Below are positions 47,225-58,601 of a stretch of 64,000 bases of DNA, piece after piece. A program made the position numbers and the translations under genes. Position 1 is the first letter of the stretch; each line of letters begins with the position of its first letter. Source of the stretch: Capillidium heterosporum (taxonomy: Eukaryota > Entomophthoromycota > Entomophthoromycetes > Entomophthorales > Capillidiaceae); contig WBMQ01000006.1 in the NCBI GenBank assembly GCA_016630905.1, forward strand, positions 434,001-498,000, given 5' to 3'. The notes under the pieces were generated by a model that searched no databases, was not told where the DNA came from, and was given only the letters and a program-made list of their open reading frames with translations.

Positions 47225-47641
47225 ATGAAATTCTCCCACCAATTACTAGCATCTGTTCTCCTCATCAACACCACCTTAGCCCAAAATGGAGCTAGCAGCG
47301 TAGCATCAGGGACAGGTTCCGCCCTCTCTCAAGCTACTGGTGCTATAAGTTCCGCCCTCTCCCAAGCTACTGGTGCCATAGGCAGTGCTACCAAACAAGC
47401 CGGTTCGGCAATTGAAAGTGCAGCTTCCATTGTTTCTTCAGGTGCCGCCTCCCAAGCCTCCAAGGCTTCCTCTGCGGTATCGAGCGGTGCTTCTGGCGTC
47501 TCAAGTGGTGTATCTAGTGTTTCATCGGGTGTCTCTAGAGGTTTGAATGGGACTTCGACTTCCGATGCATCAAAGATCTCCCAGCTTAGCTTGTACTCGG
47601 TGCCTTTCGCTCTCAGTGTTATCTATAGTTTCTCAAACTAG
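47225..47641 (+). CDS. Ser/Ala/Gly-rich putative GPI-anchored wall protein
   Basis: 138 residues: signal peptide (MKFSHQLLASVLLINTTLAQ), then an internally repetitive Ser/Ala/Gly body with imperfect repeats such as SALSQATGAI (twice) and GVSSGVSSVSSGVS, then an SNS-poor but hydrophobic end (LSLYSVPFALSVIYSFSN). A TATA box lies about 70 bp upstream and AATAAAA just after the stop. The plan matches the proteins at 8.2 and 10.1 kb. The repeats should evolve quickly by slippage. Function beyond surface coating is not inferable. Confidence 0.7.
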   Translation: MKFSHQLLASVLLINTTLAQNGASSVASGTGSALSQATGAISSALSQATGAIGSATKQAGSAIESAASIVSSGAASQASKASSAVSSGASGVSSGVSSVSSGVSRGLNGTSTSDASKISQLSLYSVPFALSVIYSFSN

Positions 47642-47649
47642 ATTAATAA

Positions 47650-48622
47650 AATTTTATCTTTTAAAACTATACGTATTTTTGAGATGTTTGTATCGATAGC
47701 TTTGTTATTTGAAAGTGTCTTTGATAAGTATGTATATACTTTATTTCATCCAGATGTATTTATAAATGTCGGTATGTTTTCGAAATTCAGAGTATCTAAT
47801 AAGCTTATGATTATTATGTACTTTCATAAGCATATGAATCTTGAACTATAATAGTAAAATATTATATATATCATAAATAGACTTGATGTATTTCATAGTC
47901 AAATAAACTTCCACTATTTGATTGCTTTTATAAACAATATTAGCTTAGATGAAAAGCTAGTATACACCTCTCTAAATTTATCATCACTATCTTTAGGAAT
48001 ATTATATCTGGAATTCAAAACTATCTAGTTAAAGAAGCTTTAAAATGCAATTGTTAGTAACCCAGTAAGCTAGTTCTCTAATTTTTCAATTCCAACTGGA
48101 CAGTATATATATATGAGCTAGTAATTTCAATGGAAAGTCGAAGCTTAATAAAATTTATCAAATAATAATATCAACCTTCAGCAGGTTTCGGCTTCCTTTT
48201 GCAATTACTAACCCATATATTCAAAGTAAACTCATTCTATTTTCAAAATAATCTATAGTTTTTATATATTTTAACAATAGTAAAGACTCATACCTAAATA
48301 GAAAATACGCCAATCAACACTATTATTTTTGAACTATGTAGTATGTATTTACTCTGCACAAGGTAAAAGGTAGTTATAAAAGTATTTTATATACGGCTAT
48401 CTAAAATCAACTAATCTGTTCAGAAGTTCTGTATAGTTTTTTACAAGTTTGGATGCAATTTATTGTCAAATTTTGAACAAAGTAGTATGCCAAATCAAAT
48501 TGGAAAATGTACTTGAAGATTTTAATCTCTTTTATTGGCTGAAAATCGCTATCTAATCAAAATCAAATTTAAAGCCATCAATCTCACGTTCAAGTTTTTC
48601 AGCTCCATCACAAAAAATCCAA
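47650..48622. other. Intergenic, nothing recognised
   Basis: AT-rich; an open frame beginning at 48,535 is an out-of-phase shadow of the NDUFA2 exon. Confidence 0.4.
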
Positions 48623-49012
48623 ATGTCGAAAGTCGTCAAAGCCAGCACATCCGCACTCAAAGAACTTCGCGTACACTTCTGTCAGACTTCGCCAGCCTCC
48701 CAAGGATTAAGGTAAATTTAAACCTAATTGTTTAAAAATAGATTGCAGAAAAGCTAAATGTCAAAATAGGTCCTTCATCGCCAACAACTACCCCAAACTC
48801 AAGCAACAGCACCCTACCCTACCTATATTGGTACGTGAAGCTCATGGTGTAGAGGCTAGAATATTTGGAAGATTCGGTAATTAATATTTAAGCATTTTAT
48901 TTGTAAGTTAACATCTGTATTAATAGATCTTGGAAAGGAAACCAAAGTTCAACTGGATAACTTGAATGAAAGCCAGGTGGAAACGAAGTTTAAGGAGTTG
49001 TTGGGACAATAA
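48623..49012 (+). CDS. Complex I accessory subunit, NDUFA2/B8 type
   Basis: Thioredoxin-fold subunit of the NADH:ubiquinone oxidoreductase matrix arm (L51/S25/CI-B8 domain). Exons 48,623-48,711, 48,770-48,876 and 48,927-49,012 give 93 residues, the usual family length. Seen: LKELRVHFCQTSPASQGLR at residues 13-31 (the family hallmark; one Cys of the fold kept), SFIANNYPKLKQQHPTLPIL, VREAHGVEARIFGRF and LGKETKVQLDNLNESQVE. Both introns (58 and 50 nt) keep the frame exactly. Its presence shows that this organism retains respiratory complex I. Convergent with the mL54 gene 400 bp downstream. Confidence 0.93.
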
Positions 49013-49411
49013 AGTTGTGGGGTAGATTTTGAGTTCTAAAAGTAGTAGATTATTTATACACAGTTGTTAGATCTATGAATTTCATAAATTACAAATGTAT
49101 TTCAAAAGGCAATGCTATTTGCATGTAATAAACATACACCTTCAATCCATATTATAAACGATTAGCCTTCGGGCAGGCATGCATAATCAGCTCATTTTTA
49201 CTATATAAATTTAACAAACGGATATATGTAAGTATACGTTACTCTTTGCTTTCTTTTTATACCAGAATACTTTTTGAACACATATGCATATTTACTAAGG
49301 CTTATTATAACAATGTGGGCTTAGGTGTTTAAAATGCACTCATACACTGTTGAAAGTTAAAGAGCTAAACTAAATTCAATAAAAATAACACTCAGTTCCA
49401 AAAGTAGACAT

Positions 49412-49818
49412 TTATTTCTTCTTCAAGAAATTTTTAGCTTTGATAGCCTCCCTATTGATCTTTCTCTGGTAGACCTTGGAAAATATATCGGTTATCTCAG
49501 GCTTAGGATCCAACAACTTCCACAACCAACTAGGGTATTCCTCATCCTTCAAAGCGATGGGATCATTCTGAGTCTTCAAAAAGTTGATACCTTTCAAAAC
49601 GGTACCGGCTGGTGCCGAAGATACAACTTTAGGAGCATCTTTTAAAAAATATTTAATTAAACGTAGATTATAAAAAGTTTACCAGAGACAGGTGTGGACT
49701 CAACTGATTTGGCTTCAAGGCTGTATGTCGTAGTATGGAAAAAGTTGACTCTGTAAAAGCTTTGGAAGCTTGGCTTGAGGTAATAAGTTTGTCGGGTAAG
49801 TGGCTGTAGTCTATTCAT
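49412..49818 (-). CDS. Mitochondrial ribosomal protein mL54 (Mrpl37 type)
   Basis: Large-subunit mitoribosomal protein. Exons 49,818-49,683 and 49,638-49,412 around a 44-nt intron give 120 residues. Seen: an N-terminal presequence rich in Arg/Gln/Tyr and lacking acids (MNRLQPLTRQTYYLK), then the family core GTVLKGINFLKTQNDPIAL, DEEYPSWLWKLLDP and the C-terminal RKINREAIKAKNFLKKK. The start is the first ATG giving the presequence. Both this and the adjacent complex I gene serve mitochondria, although convergent orientation means no shared promoter. Confidence 0.93.
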
Positions 49819-50340
49819 CTATGTGTAAGGCTTGTTTTAGTGGAATTGGAACGATTGTCTGAACTCAAAGTAGGCAAACTTTGTAAACTTTGGTGAGTTG
49901 GGGATTGGTGAACTTTTTTAGGGTAGCGATTGGCTGGAAAGTATAGCTCGGTGAAATATAGTAAAGTATCCGATAGCAATCGAGAAGCCTGATCAAAGCA
50001 CTATATATATAATAAAGTCAATGAGTAATTACATTAGATAGAGACCATGATACACATATTCATATGGCTATTTTTCCATTTATTTTAGTTTTATATATAT
50101 TTATTTTTTATCACTGTTATTATGCACCATTAGACATCAGCCACCAATCACTACTACACTAAAGGCTCCATAATTGGATAGCCATGAAGGTTTTTGAGTT
50201 AAGTTTCAAGGAAAAGGCATCTTTCGTTGCACAACTCCATTCCCAGCAAACTACTCAAATTTGCTCCAATACTCAAGATATACCAAAACATTTGATAGCA
50301 AGTGCTGAAACAGGGAATATAGCATAAGGCAACATAAGGT
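49819..50340. other. Divergent promoter region of mL54 and MIF2
   Basis: About 520 bp between the two starts; nothing else seen. Confidence 0.4.
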
Positions 50341-53094
50341 ATGGGCAAAGGTGATAGGAAGAAGCTATACCTTGACAACATTGGGGTTCAGGGGAGGTAA
50401 GAAGTTTATGGATACAAGTAACTTACCTTTGTAGGAAATCAGGTATCAGTTTAGGTGATAATATAAAAGTGGATGAGTTTGGATTCCAAGATATAGACTC
50501 AGTATTTGATAATGTGATAGACGCTCCAAAAGTATACAGTATACCTGACGAAGAAATTGGTTACTTTATCTCCAACTCTCCCGACCTTATGTTTACTCCT
50601 AAACCTAAAATCAAACCCCAACGAGAAACAATCAAAGTAGATGGAGTGCACAATAAGCAACTCAACAACCATATCGCTTTGAATTCTCCTGAATTTTTAC
50701 CAACTTTGCAGCAAGCCAAACCTCAAGTAGAAGCAGTCAAAGCAAAAGTAATCGAGAGTATCAAAGTAGATGGTGGAGTGTATGATAAGGAATTGGACAA
50801 CTATTTTCCTATGAGTTCCCCAGAACTTTTACCAAACCCTTCGCAAATAACTAAGCCCAACCCGGAAATATCAATAGTAAAATGGATTAAGAATGACAAA
50901 GTAGACGACGATGATTACGATGAGGAATTCAATAGCTACCTCGCTACAAATTTTCCTAAGCTTTTGCCAACTCCTCCACAAAAAGAAATTTCGTATGTAG
51001 AAAGGATAGATGATAGAGAGCAGCCCAACAATAAGATAAATGCTGTTTATGAGAAGTTTAGTCAAATTCCAGCGAACAAGAGAGTGGTAAAACGCACTTC
51101 TCTGGAAAAGACGCCGCCCCAGAAAAGCACAGACAAAGAACTATGGGATGATGATATTGCCATGCTCAAGGAGCTGGATTTTTCTCAGAGGATGGTAAAA
51201 GAAATCTCACAGGAAGAGACCAAAAAAGCATCTAAAGCACTAATAGGTAAAAATTCAAAGTTTTAATATATATAACTAATATCAGTTGTAGATCAAGGTT
51301 TAGGCTTCAAAAAAGTTCAACCTTCAAGTATGACAATCGATAAAGTAATCAGTTCTAAAGGCCCCAGTACACGCAAAGTTAAACTAAGACCGACGACCAA
51401 GTCAGATCGCGACGAAGAAGACTCACTCATCTCTAATCAATCCCAATCTCAACAAACTTCCGTTAAAGCGATTGTCAAAAAGAACCCTGTCACATTTGCC
51501 CGTAAATTGAAGAAAGAGGCCAAGCCTCAGGTAGAAAGTAATCATCATCCCGACGTTGACCACTTTTTCTCTACTCCAGAACAAGAATTCGACTACAGAC
51601 CCTTCCAACTTATCACCCCGAAAAAGCCCAAGAAACAAGTCGATCCTTATGTCTTTGAAGATGTTGACCTTCTCAATCCTAAACCCAACCCCGATAAAAG
51701 CTATTCTGCTTCACCGTTCAAAGCCGATGTCCTTAAGACGACTGCTAATGGGAATTCAGAGATGGGCACTTCAGTCGAGGCTTCAAACCGATCCATCGAG
51801 CAAACCAAGTACCAATCGACCGGATTATCAAGTAAGCCACTTCAAACTAGTTCAGTGAAGAGAAGTGAGGGTACCAATGTGGAGGGACGATCACAAAAAA
51901 CCAACGTTCAATCTGAAAAGAAAAAGAAAAATCCAGCCAAAGATAGAGACTTTATCCATCTATCAAATTCATTCGATCAACTTGAACATTCCCAGATAGA
52001 CTCTAAGCTAAATGATAGTGAAATAGAAAAGCGAACAAAAGTAAATTTGAAGAGTGATCATGCGGACTTTAAAAAAAGTGGTAAAGAGCTGAAAGTACAA
52101 CAAGACCATAGCAATTTAACGCTTTATTCAAATACATCCGTTCGATTCGATGATCCAGAGGCTGAGGCAGGATTGAGTACTACAAAAGTGAATGGAAAAG
52201 TAAAAGCAACGAAGGGTCGTGGGCGTTCAAAAAAGGTCGATGTATCAGAGTCAAAATCAGACTATAATGATCCTATCCACTATTCAAATACATCCAACCA
52301 ATTCAAAGATCTGGCAACCGAGATCAAACTAAGTACTACCAAGATGAAGGAAACTGAGAAAGTAAAGCAAACGAGAGGTCGTGGGCGGCCGAAGAAGGCC
52401 AATGTATTGGATCCGAAAGTCGAATTGAACGAAAGAGCCCCATCATCCCGCCACCACAAAACCTTCCAAGGCACCTTCCACAACCTCCCCAGAGGTTTTC
52501 GACAAATCTCCTATTTCCGAACGAAATCAACGTAATCGCATTAAACCCAAGAGCTATTGGGAAGTGACTCCGTCAGCAACTCCCCACTCCACTCGATCTT
52601 ACGATTTGCAGGAGGAGTTCAACACCGAAGTGAAAGCTGCAGTCCAAAAGCCTAAACGCCACAAAGTTGACATATCCAGCAAGAAATCTAAAGTTTCCAA
52701 TACAGTATCGATGTACGACAACGATGGTAGTAATAGCTACAAAAACAACATTCATGAAAATGGCATTACCCAGTTCATCCTTTTCCCACCACAGGATATG
52801 CATGTAGCTAAAGGTTATAGATTCCATGCTCACAATGTAGGTTCCAACAACATTTTGACCGGCAAGTTGGAGTTATTCCCCGATCAACATGAACCGCTAC
52901 CTGAGGAACAATACAAGTCGAACTCCATATTGTTTGTCTTTAAAGGCCGTACCCAAGTCGAAATCGAGGGGATTGGGAAAAGAGTAGTAAGTTGTGGTGA
53001 TAAGATCATCGTTGAAAGTGGTAGGTGGATCAAATGGTTCAACTATTTTGAAGAGGAATGTTGGATCGATTTTACACAGTACTTTGTGCTGTAG
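50341..53094 (+). CDS. MIF2: Inner-kinetochore protein Mif2/CENP-C with a 1-nt frame break
   Basis: Scaffold binding CENP-A nucleosomes and the Mis12 complex. Exons 50,341-50,396, 50,435-51,246 and 51,292-53,094. The N-terminal motif LYLDNIGVQGRKSGISL appears only when the 38-nt first intron is removed, fixing the start at 50,341. Next come about four repeats of a V-D-x-Y-D-x-E-L-x-x-Y / S-P-E-L-L-P type (residues about 60-170), a Lys/Ser-rich middle with two AT-hook-like sites (KGRGRSKK, RGRGRPKK), the CENP-C signature RNQRNRIKPKSYW near 52,520-52,560, and a C-terminal cupin dimerisation domain (from QFILFPP to DFTQYFVL). One extra base between about 52,430 and 52,500 breaks the frame; without it there are 889 codons. 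Essential in relatives, so true loss is unlikely. Confidence 0.92.
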
Positions 53095-53781
53095 GTGATA
53101 GGTTTATTGACGTGTGGTAGGAATCCTATATATAGCATTTTTAACCTATCTAATTGCGGTTTATTTTCAAACTACCTAATATCTAATATATCTATACTGT
53201 TGGTTGGAGGTCCATATTAGCTTCATAAGGTTGCGTCTATTATATTGTAAAGCTGAAACTGGCGGCATGGAATGTTTGGAAATATAGTAATAAAAGTTAA
53301 ATGACATTTTCAACTATATTTTAATGTGTATATAGCATTTTGGTTGGAATTTTAGTTTAACCTTTCCAAGATAGTAAATAATGGTATCTTACCCTGATGA
53401 ATTTGAAGGTCAAGTCAAATGGTCGACTGAACAATACCAAGGAGATCCACGTTGGATATATTGATGTAAGTTGGAATCTCTTACAATATAAGTTTAGTAA
53501 TGCTTTTCATGCTGTCCCATATCATTTTTAGTTTAAATCCAGATGTACATAAAAGGGATTTTTAGAGGTAAAACGAATGTTTTGATGAGAAAAATTGCAA
53601 AATACTGCTTTAAATCTATGCCAATTATTCCTAAAAGTTGCACATTTTATCAAGAAAAAGTTCTGAAAGCTATAGATCAGTAGTATTCGACTTCCTAAAT
53701 ATAGGCACAAAAATGTTTAATGGAATCCATCAATAAATACTAACAGATTAAAATCTATTATGCAAATATAGGTATCAAAGG
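53095..53781. other. Intergenic; one 27-codon frame
   Basis: At 53,381-53,464 ATG opens a short protein-like frame (MVSYPDEFEGQVKWSTEQYQ...) ending in TGA just before a GTAAG donor. It could be a first exon or a gene fragment; no continuation is found. Confidence 0.25.
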
Positions 53782-54048
53782 ATGAATAGCAACACTATTA
53801 TATTGAACCAACATCTCCAACATATAAACAATAGAATTCTACAAACACTAGCTACCCACTACAAACAACTACCAACACCTACATCTTACAATTCCAACTC
53901 AACCTCAAACGGTAAAATTGACACCAAACTCTTTGTCTACAACATGATACATTATGAGTTTGGACTCCTGAAAGGTTCGGATCTTCAAAATTATCCTCTT
54001 ACCAAATACTACCATTTGCAATACATACTAAAACCGTCTTTTGCCTAA
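53782..54048 (+). CDS. Hypothetical protein (88 aa)
   Basis: ATG-started frame with fairly balanced composition: an Asn/Gln/His-rich helical first half (NQHLQHINNRILQTLATHYK) and a second half with KIDTKLFVYNMIHYEFGLLK and a Tyr-rich end. No signal peptide, membrane span or known domain recognised. The upstream 100 bp contain AATATAGG but no clear TATA box. It may be a small fungal-specific protein; upstream exons cannot be excluded. Confidence 0.4.
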   Translation: MNSNTIILNQHLQHINNRILQTLATHYKQLPTPTSYNSNSTSNGKIDTKLFVYNMIHYEFGLLKGSDLQNYPLTKYYHLQYILKPSFA

Positions 54049-54309
54049 ATAGTAATTAAGACCCAGACGATACATGATAGTCCTACAGGTTCTTCGTTAT
54101 TTACCTGTTGTAGTAATTATGAAATTGAGTGATCGGCTTACTACTGAAATTTCTTTTCATAAAATTCGGTATGATGCATCTAACACAATCGAAATTGTAT
54201 TTTGTTACCTATATTGAAACTAATTATGCAATGAAAATGTATATAAGCGTATGAGTTGGAAGCTATAACTGACAAAAACATTCAAATTCTAATACGGGAT
54301 ATTACAGCT

Positions 54310-54957
54310 ATGCAATTACTTTTACTTGCCTCCATCATTTATCTAGCTTTGGTACAGGGCATCCCTACCAAAATACAAACCAACAACGTAGAGTTGGAGG
54401 TACCTGATAGACCTGCTGGACAGGATCACCACCATGTAATCTGTAAAAAAGCGCCCTGTAATTTCCCAAGTGATGGACCAAAACTAGTTCGAAGAGGTAA
54501 TAGAGGCCCAGCATTCAGCCATGTAAAAGATACACAGCTTGATAACCTTAACCGATTTGATGAGTTAGCTGACGCTAGACCCCATTCAGGTATCAGAAAT
54601 CCGGTACCTAAGCGCCCAAAGGATACAGAGCTCGACAACTTGGCTGAAATTACACCTCATCCCATCACTAAAGGTCAAGCATCTCGACATCCAAAGGATC
54701 CTGAGATCGATGACCTCGATGAAACAGATGATTCAACCGAAATTCGACTTCGTCCAATAATTAAAAGTCCAGCATCTAGTCATTCAAAAGATCTGGAGCT
54801 CGATGACACCGATGGGTTCGATGACTTGGATGACATCCAACCTAGTATCGGTGGTAGATTTAGAGGACATGACAGTGATGGCAGTTCCAGCTCCAAACCC
54901 ATGATTCCAGGTGTTGATGGTGTACCCGACGCTCCTAGACCACATTTAAATAACTAA
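54310..54957 (+). CDS. Secreted protein with four imperfect acidic repeats and a CxxAPC motif
   Basis: 215 residues. The start at 54,310 is the first ATG in frame, 63 bp after a TATATAAG box, and gives a signal peptide (MQLLLLASIIYLALVQG). A short Cys motif follows (HHHVICKKAPC), sharing C-x-x-A-P-C with the small secreted proteins at 55.4 and 57.4 kb. After a dibasic site (LVRRG) come four imperfect repeats each built around K-D-x-E-L-D-[ND]-L (KDTQLDNL, KDTELDNL, KDPEIDDL, KDLELDD) with His/Arg/Pro spacers, then a Gly/Ser/Pro-rich end. The dibasic site and repeats resemble Kex2-processed repetitive secreted proteins, an inference only. Function unknown. Confidence 0.62.
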   Translation: MQLLLLASIIYLALVQGIPTKIQTNNVELEVPDRPAGQDHHHVICKKAPCNFPSDGPKLVRRGNRGPAFSHVKDTQLDNLNRFDELADARPHSGIRNPVPKRPKDTELDNLAEITPHPITKGQASRHPKDPEIDDLDETDDSTEIRLRPIIKSPASSHSKDLELDDTDGFDDLDDIQPSIGGRFRGHDSDGSSSSKPMIPGVDGVPDAPRPHLNN

Positions 54958-55337
54958 TTTTTTCATATATATACTTTTAGAAACTTATATATTGACAAAT
55001 AAAATAGCATTATACATCATATAATGGTTTATACCCTAACTTTGTTTGCAGCTTTATTGTAAGTATGTTTGTACTGATCTCACTTAGGCATTGTTTACAT
55101 CGTACCATCAATGTAATATATTTTAAGTTAAGGCTCGTTTTATTTGAAGATAGATGGCTTATAAACAGTGTCTAATTCAAATAAATTTAAACCTGGGCAT
55201 AGCCATTATATCTAAAAATAATCGTAAACACAAAGCCCATCTCAAAAATATAAGAGATTGGCACTTCCAATATAAAAATTTCCAGATATTTCAACTTTAA
55301 TATCCTCATAATTATAGCTGTCCATCACCAATGTTAC

Positions 55338-55517
55338 CTACTCTTTAGGTTTAGCACATGGGTTGGGAGGTTGAAGACACGGAGCCATTATGCATTCTAT
55401 GTGCGGAACTATACATTTCTTGCCATCCTCAACTCGTTTTGGATCTATCTGCTGGGCTTGGATCATAAACATAAAAGTTAAACTGATTACCAATACTAAT
55501 TTCTTGATATATATCAT
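55338..55517 (-). CDS. Small secreted Cys-Pro-rich peptide, copy A (59 aa)
   Basis: Signal peptide MIYIKKLVLVISLTFMFMIQA, then a short Lys/Asp-rich part and five cysteines in C-x6-C-x4-C-x6-C form with the core CIMAPCLQPPNPC. It is closely related to the gene at 57,328-57,516 (shared KKLVL-x-x-SLTFM leader and C-I-x-A-P-C-x-Q-P-x-N-P-C core). TATA (TATATAAAA) at 55,557-55,565, about 40 bp upstream. A secreted signalling, antimicrobial or wall-associated role is possible but not shown. Confidence 0.6.
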   Translation of the reverse strand: MIYIKKLVLVISLTFMFMIQAQQIDPKRVEDGKKCIVPHIECIMAPCLQPPNPCAKPKE

Positions 55518-55599
55518 ACCTAATTTAATTATATAAATTTATTAAGATCTATCGTCTTTTATATAGTTCTTTATGTGTTACTCCAGCCTTCAAATATAT

Positions 55600-56340
55600 T
55601 TCCCCAGCTTTACCTCTACTCTCCTTGCTTTGTTATTGGATTATGCTCGTACCTCGTTTCCAAATGGGAATTTTTGCTCCAAACATGTAGATATATCGTT
55701 GCAAAAAAGGTCGGGTAGGCCTATACATAATGTGCTCCTTCTATACAGTTTATATCAAGTGGAGTAGTCTTCTAATGATAGATTAGGATCCTTTTGATGG
55801 CAGTTGAAAAATTTTAGATCACACTTAGCAAAGCCTCGAATTTGTTCCCAGATGCTGATTAGATTGAGATTTCTTGTGAATGACAAGCAATATGGCCCCA
55901 CCTATGAAAAATATTCAACAAAAGGTTGGTATAGCATCTATCTGAAATCAATTCCTACTACAAAACTTTCAGGCTATTTTACAACTTAGACAAAAGTATG
56001 ATAGATAAGTAATATTTACAAGTAGCTGCTATACTGAAGGTCCAGTACTATTGGGATAAAAGGGATGGCTTACATGGCAATATGTCTCTCTTGTAATTAA
56101 AAGTAAATTAAACGTATGTAAAAATAAAGCTTTAAAGCATTGATAGGTATTAAATCCTTTTCAAAATAAATCAAGCTATATATATACCAATTAGTCTATT
56201 ATCTGTAACAGATGAGCCTAGATGCAATCATTACAACTTAACCCTTGGGTTTTAAAACATATATTATTAAATTTAGAGCAAGTAAATGTAATGAATTTGA
56301 TATAGTAGATATATATGCAATATTTTATCAAGCCGAATTT
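55600..56340. other. Intergenic, nothing recognised
   Basis: Open frames at 55,573-55,767 and 55,804-55,989 have no protein-like feature. Confidence 0.35.
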
Positions 56341-56360
56341 TGTTGAGCCCACCTATATTC

Positions 56361-56422
56361 TTACCGGTTTACTTTAAACTGCCAGCATAAAAGTTAAATT
56401 GACAAATAGTACGAATATCTTA
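56361..56422 (-). pseudogene. Relic of a third Cys-Pro-rich secreted peptide gene
   Basis: About 60 bp align without gaps to the leader region of the 57.4-kb gene, including the AATTTAACTTTTATGCTGG stretch and AAACCGGT. The start codon is lost, the codon matching Gln19 has become TAA, and another stop follows. The Cys-rich part is unrecognisable. Confidence 0.6.
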
Positions 56423-57327
56423 TTGGAAAGCACCTTCTAACCTTGAAGATTGATAGCTCTATATTATCTTGATGCACTTTTTTCTATACGTTAACGTCTA
56501 TGTTGCCCCAGCCCAATCCTCTCGTAAATTTAATAAAAAATGTTGGCTTCATATTAATATGAAATTGCTCTTTTGTGATTGTCTAAAAATGAAAAATATT
56601 CTATTTATAAATTTTAATAAGTATATCTATATATAGTATGCTCTTTCTACTCAGTCACTTATGAATGATGTAACACCTCGTCAACATTATTTTCATCTTA
56701 ATGTTGGTATATTGCTCACTTGGCAACTGATCGTCTGAATCGAAACTTTCAAGGCACTTATCCCCATCAGTCAAAATAAAGCGAAGTTGTGTTGAATTTA
56801 GTGATGAGGTTGAGAATTACTTGCATAAAAGTGATAATCAACCTTGTATCTATGTATCTAAATGTATTGAGCATTTACTTTAACTAAAATAAAATCAAAG
56901 TGTCAAAATTGTGATAAATTTTGGTCTCACTCTCATGTCTTTACTATATATATTTACCTTATATGCAAACTCGATTCGGAAATATTAAGCACTCATCCAT
57001 TGAAAACTTACAAGGAAAAGATGATCATTATTCCTGAATGGAAGGAGTGCTAGCTGTATTGCCTATCCTTCATACTTATTAACGGTGTAGTAAGCACTTG
57101 ATTATAGCCTATTCTATTAGCTGAACTATACTATCATGTCCATCACCTATGGTTGGTGGTAAAGTTGGATAACATAAACATATATAAAAGCAATATTTCA
57201 AAGCAACAGATTACATAGAATGCAAACAAAATATTATAGAAAATCAGTTCTAATACAAGCTATATATACTCTTCAACTTTATTGTCCATAGCAAACGAAC
57301 TTGCTTACAGTCAACGTATCCCAACTT

Positions 57328-57516
57328 TCAGTATTTGACGCATGGATTTTTTGGTTGGATACATGGAGCTCTGATACAGAATATAGGTGGTGGAGGTATA
57401 CAAGGCTTGGGCTTTCTAGGATACTTGTAGTCGACTTGCTCTCCGACCGGTTTAGCTTGGATTACCAGCATGAAAGTTAAACTGACGCTTAGCACTAATT
57501 TCTTGAAAAAAGACAT
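57328..57516 (-). CDS. Small secreted Cys-Pro-rich peptide, copy B (62 aa)
   Basis: Signal peptide MSFFKKLVLSVSLTFMLVIQA, a basic Tyr/Lys/Pro stretch (DYKYPRKPK), then CIPPPPIFCIRAPCIQPKNPC, a Pro-rich four-cysteine core matching copy A. TATA box TATATAAAG at 57,559-57,567, about 45 bp upstream. The two genes and the dead copy between them share strand and spacing, indicating a small tandem family. No database family is recalled with certainty. Confidence 0.62.
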   Translation of the reverse strand: MSFFKKLVLSVSLTFMLVIQAKPVGEQVDYKYPRKPKPCIPPPPIFCIRAPCIQPKNPCVKY

Positions 57517-57569
57517 CCTATAACTGAGATTTCTGAATTCTAGGTTGCGATAGTGTATCTTTATATACT

Positions 57570-58601
57570 ATATTTCATTTCTTTACCCCATCACTCAAGT
57601 ATATTTTCCCATCTCATTCTTGGAACTTTGCTTCGCTTTCAACACGAAATTACTCTAGCTTGATAGGTCTAAAAATAGAAACTATTTAGTTCTCAATTAG
57701 TTGACTTATACTTGTTAAAGTATTATAGGCGAATCTATAAGAAGCTTGAGTCCTCCTATTTAGTTAATCTCGAACAAATATGTACCCTATTTTAAGGCTT
57801 TCACCCTATTAATGATTGCTTTTGGTTTTTGATTGAGAAATCCCCAACTTGTCCCCACGTTTGGAAATTGGCCAATAATGAGCCGATACGTTACTAAACT
57901 AGCAATATTTAGCCCCAATCAAAATACTCACCCCCTTTAGTTCAAAGCGAGGTGGAGAAGTAATGTTGAGTTTGATGGAGGCAGGTGAGAGTTTTCGCTA
58001 TATAATAAAGGCTATACTATTTGAAATAGTAACTAAAGTTGTCTTGAACAACCTTTAAATAATATAAACTGTATATGGCTTGGATTTATTCGTTTCAAAT
58101 CAATAGCTTTAACTTTAGGTCATTTCGTTAGTCTAAACAAGTGTAGATGTAACAATATAGGGCTTAAAAAGTCAAATGTATGTCAACAAACGCTTACACA
58201 AAGCTTATCTTCCGAAAACTAGGATTACTTGGAAAGCTAGAAAACAAGAATTAATATCCTATGCAAATAAGTTTAATGTATGGACGAAATTGTCCATCTG
58301 GCACCTTACTGGCCAAGTTACAACAAAGTTTGAAGTATCGAATCATTTGCCCATTTATCCGAATTTTGCAAAGTTTATCCAATAAATTTAGTCTCATAGA
58401 CAAAATACTCTGTAATTGGTCTAAAAATGCCGCTACTAGGAGTTTGCAATTTAGTAAACTCCTGGATTATAGAACAATAATCTCCATTTTTCAAAGAGTT
58501 AGATCAAGTAAACAAACTCCTTACCATGAAAAGAAACCTAGAAACGTAAAGTTTGTCAAAGCTCCGTTTTAAAAGTACAGCCTAAATTGTTGAGAGGTAA
58601 G
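57570..58601. other. Intergenic, promoter side of ASE1
   Basis: Frames at 58,176-58,385 and 58,261-58,572 overlap each other, lack domains and are left out. Confidence 0.4.
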
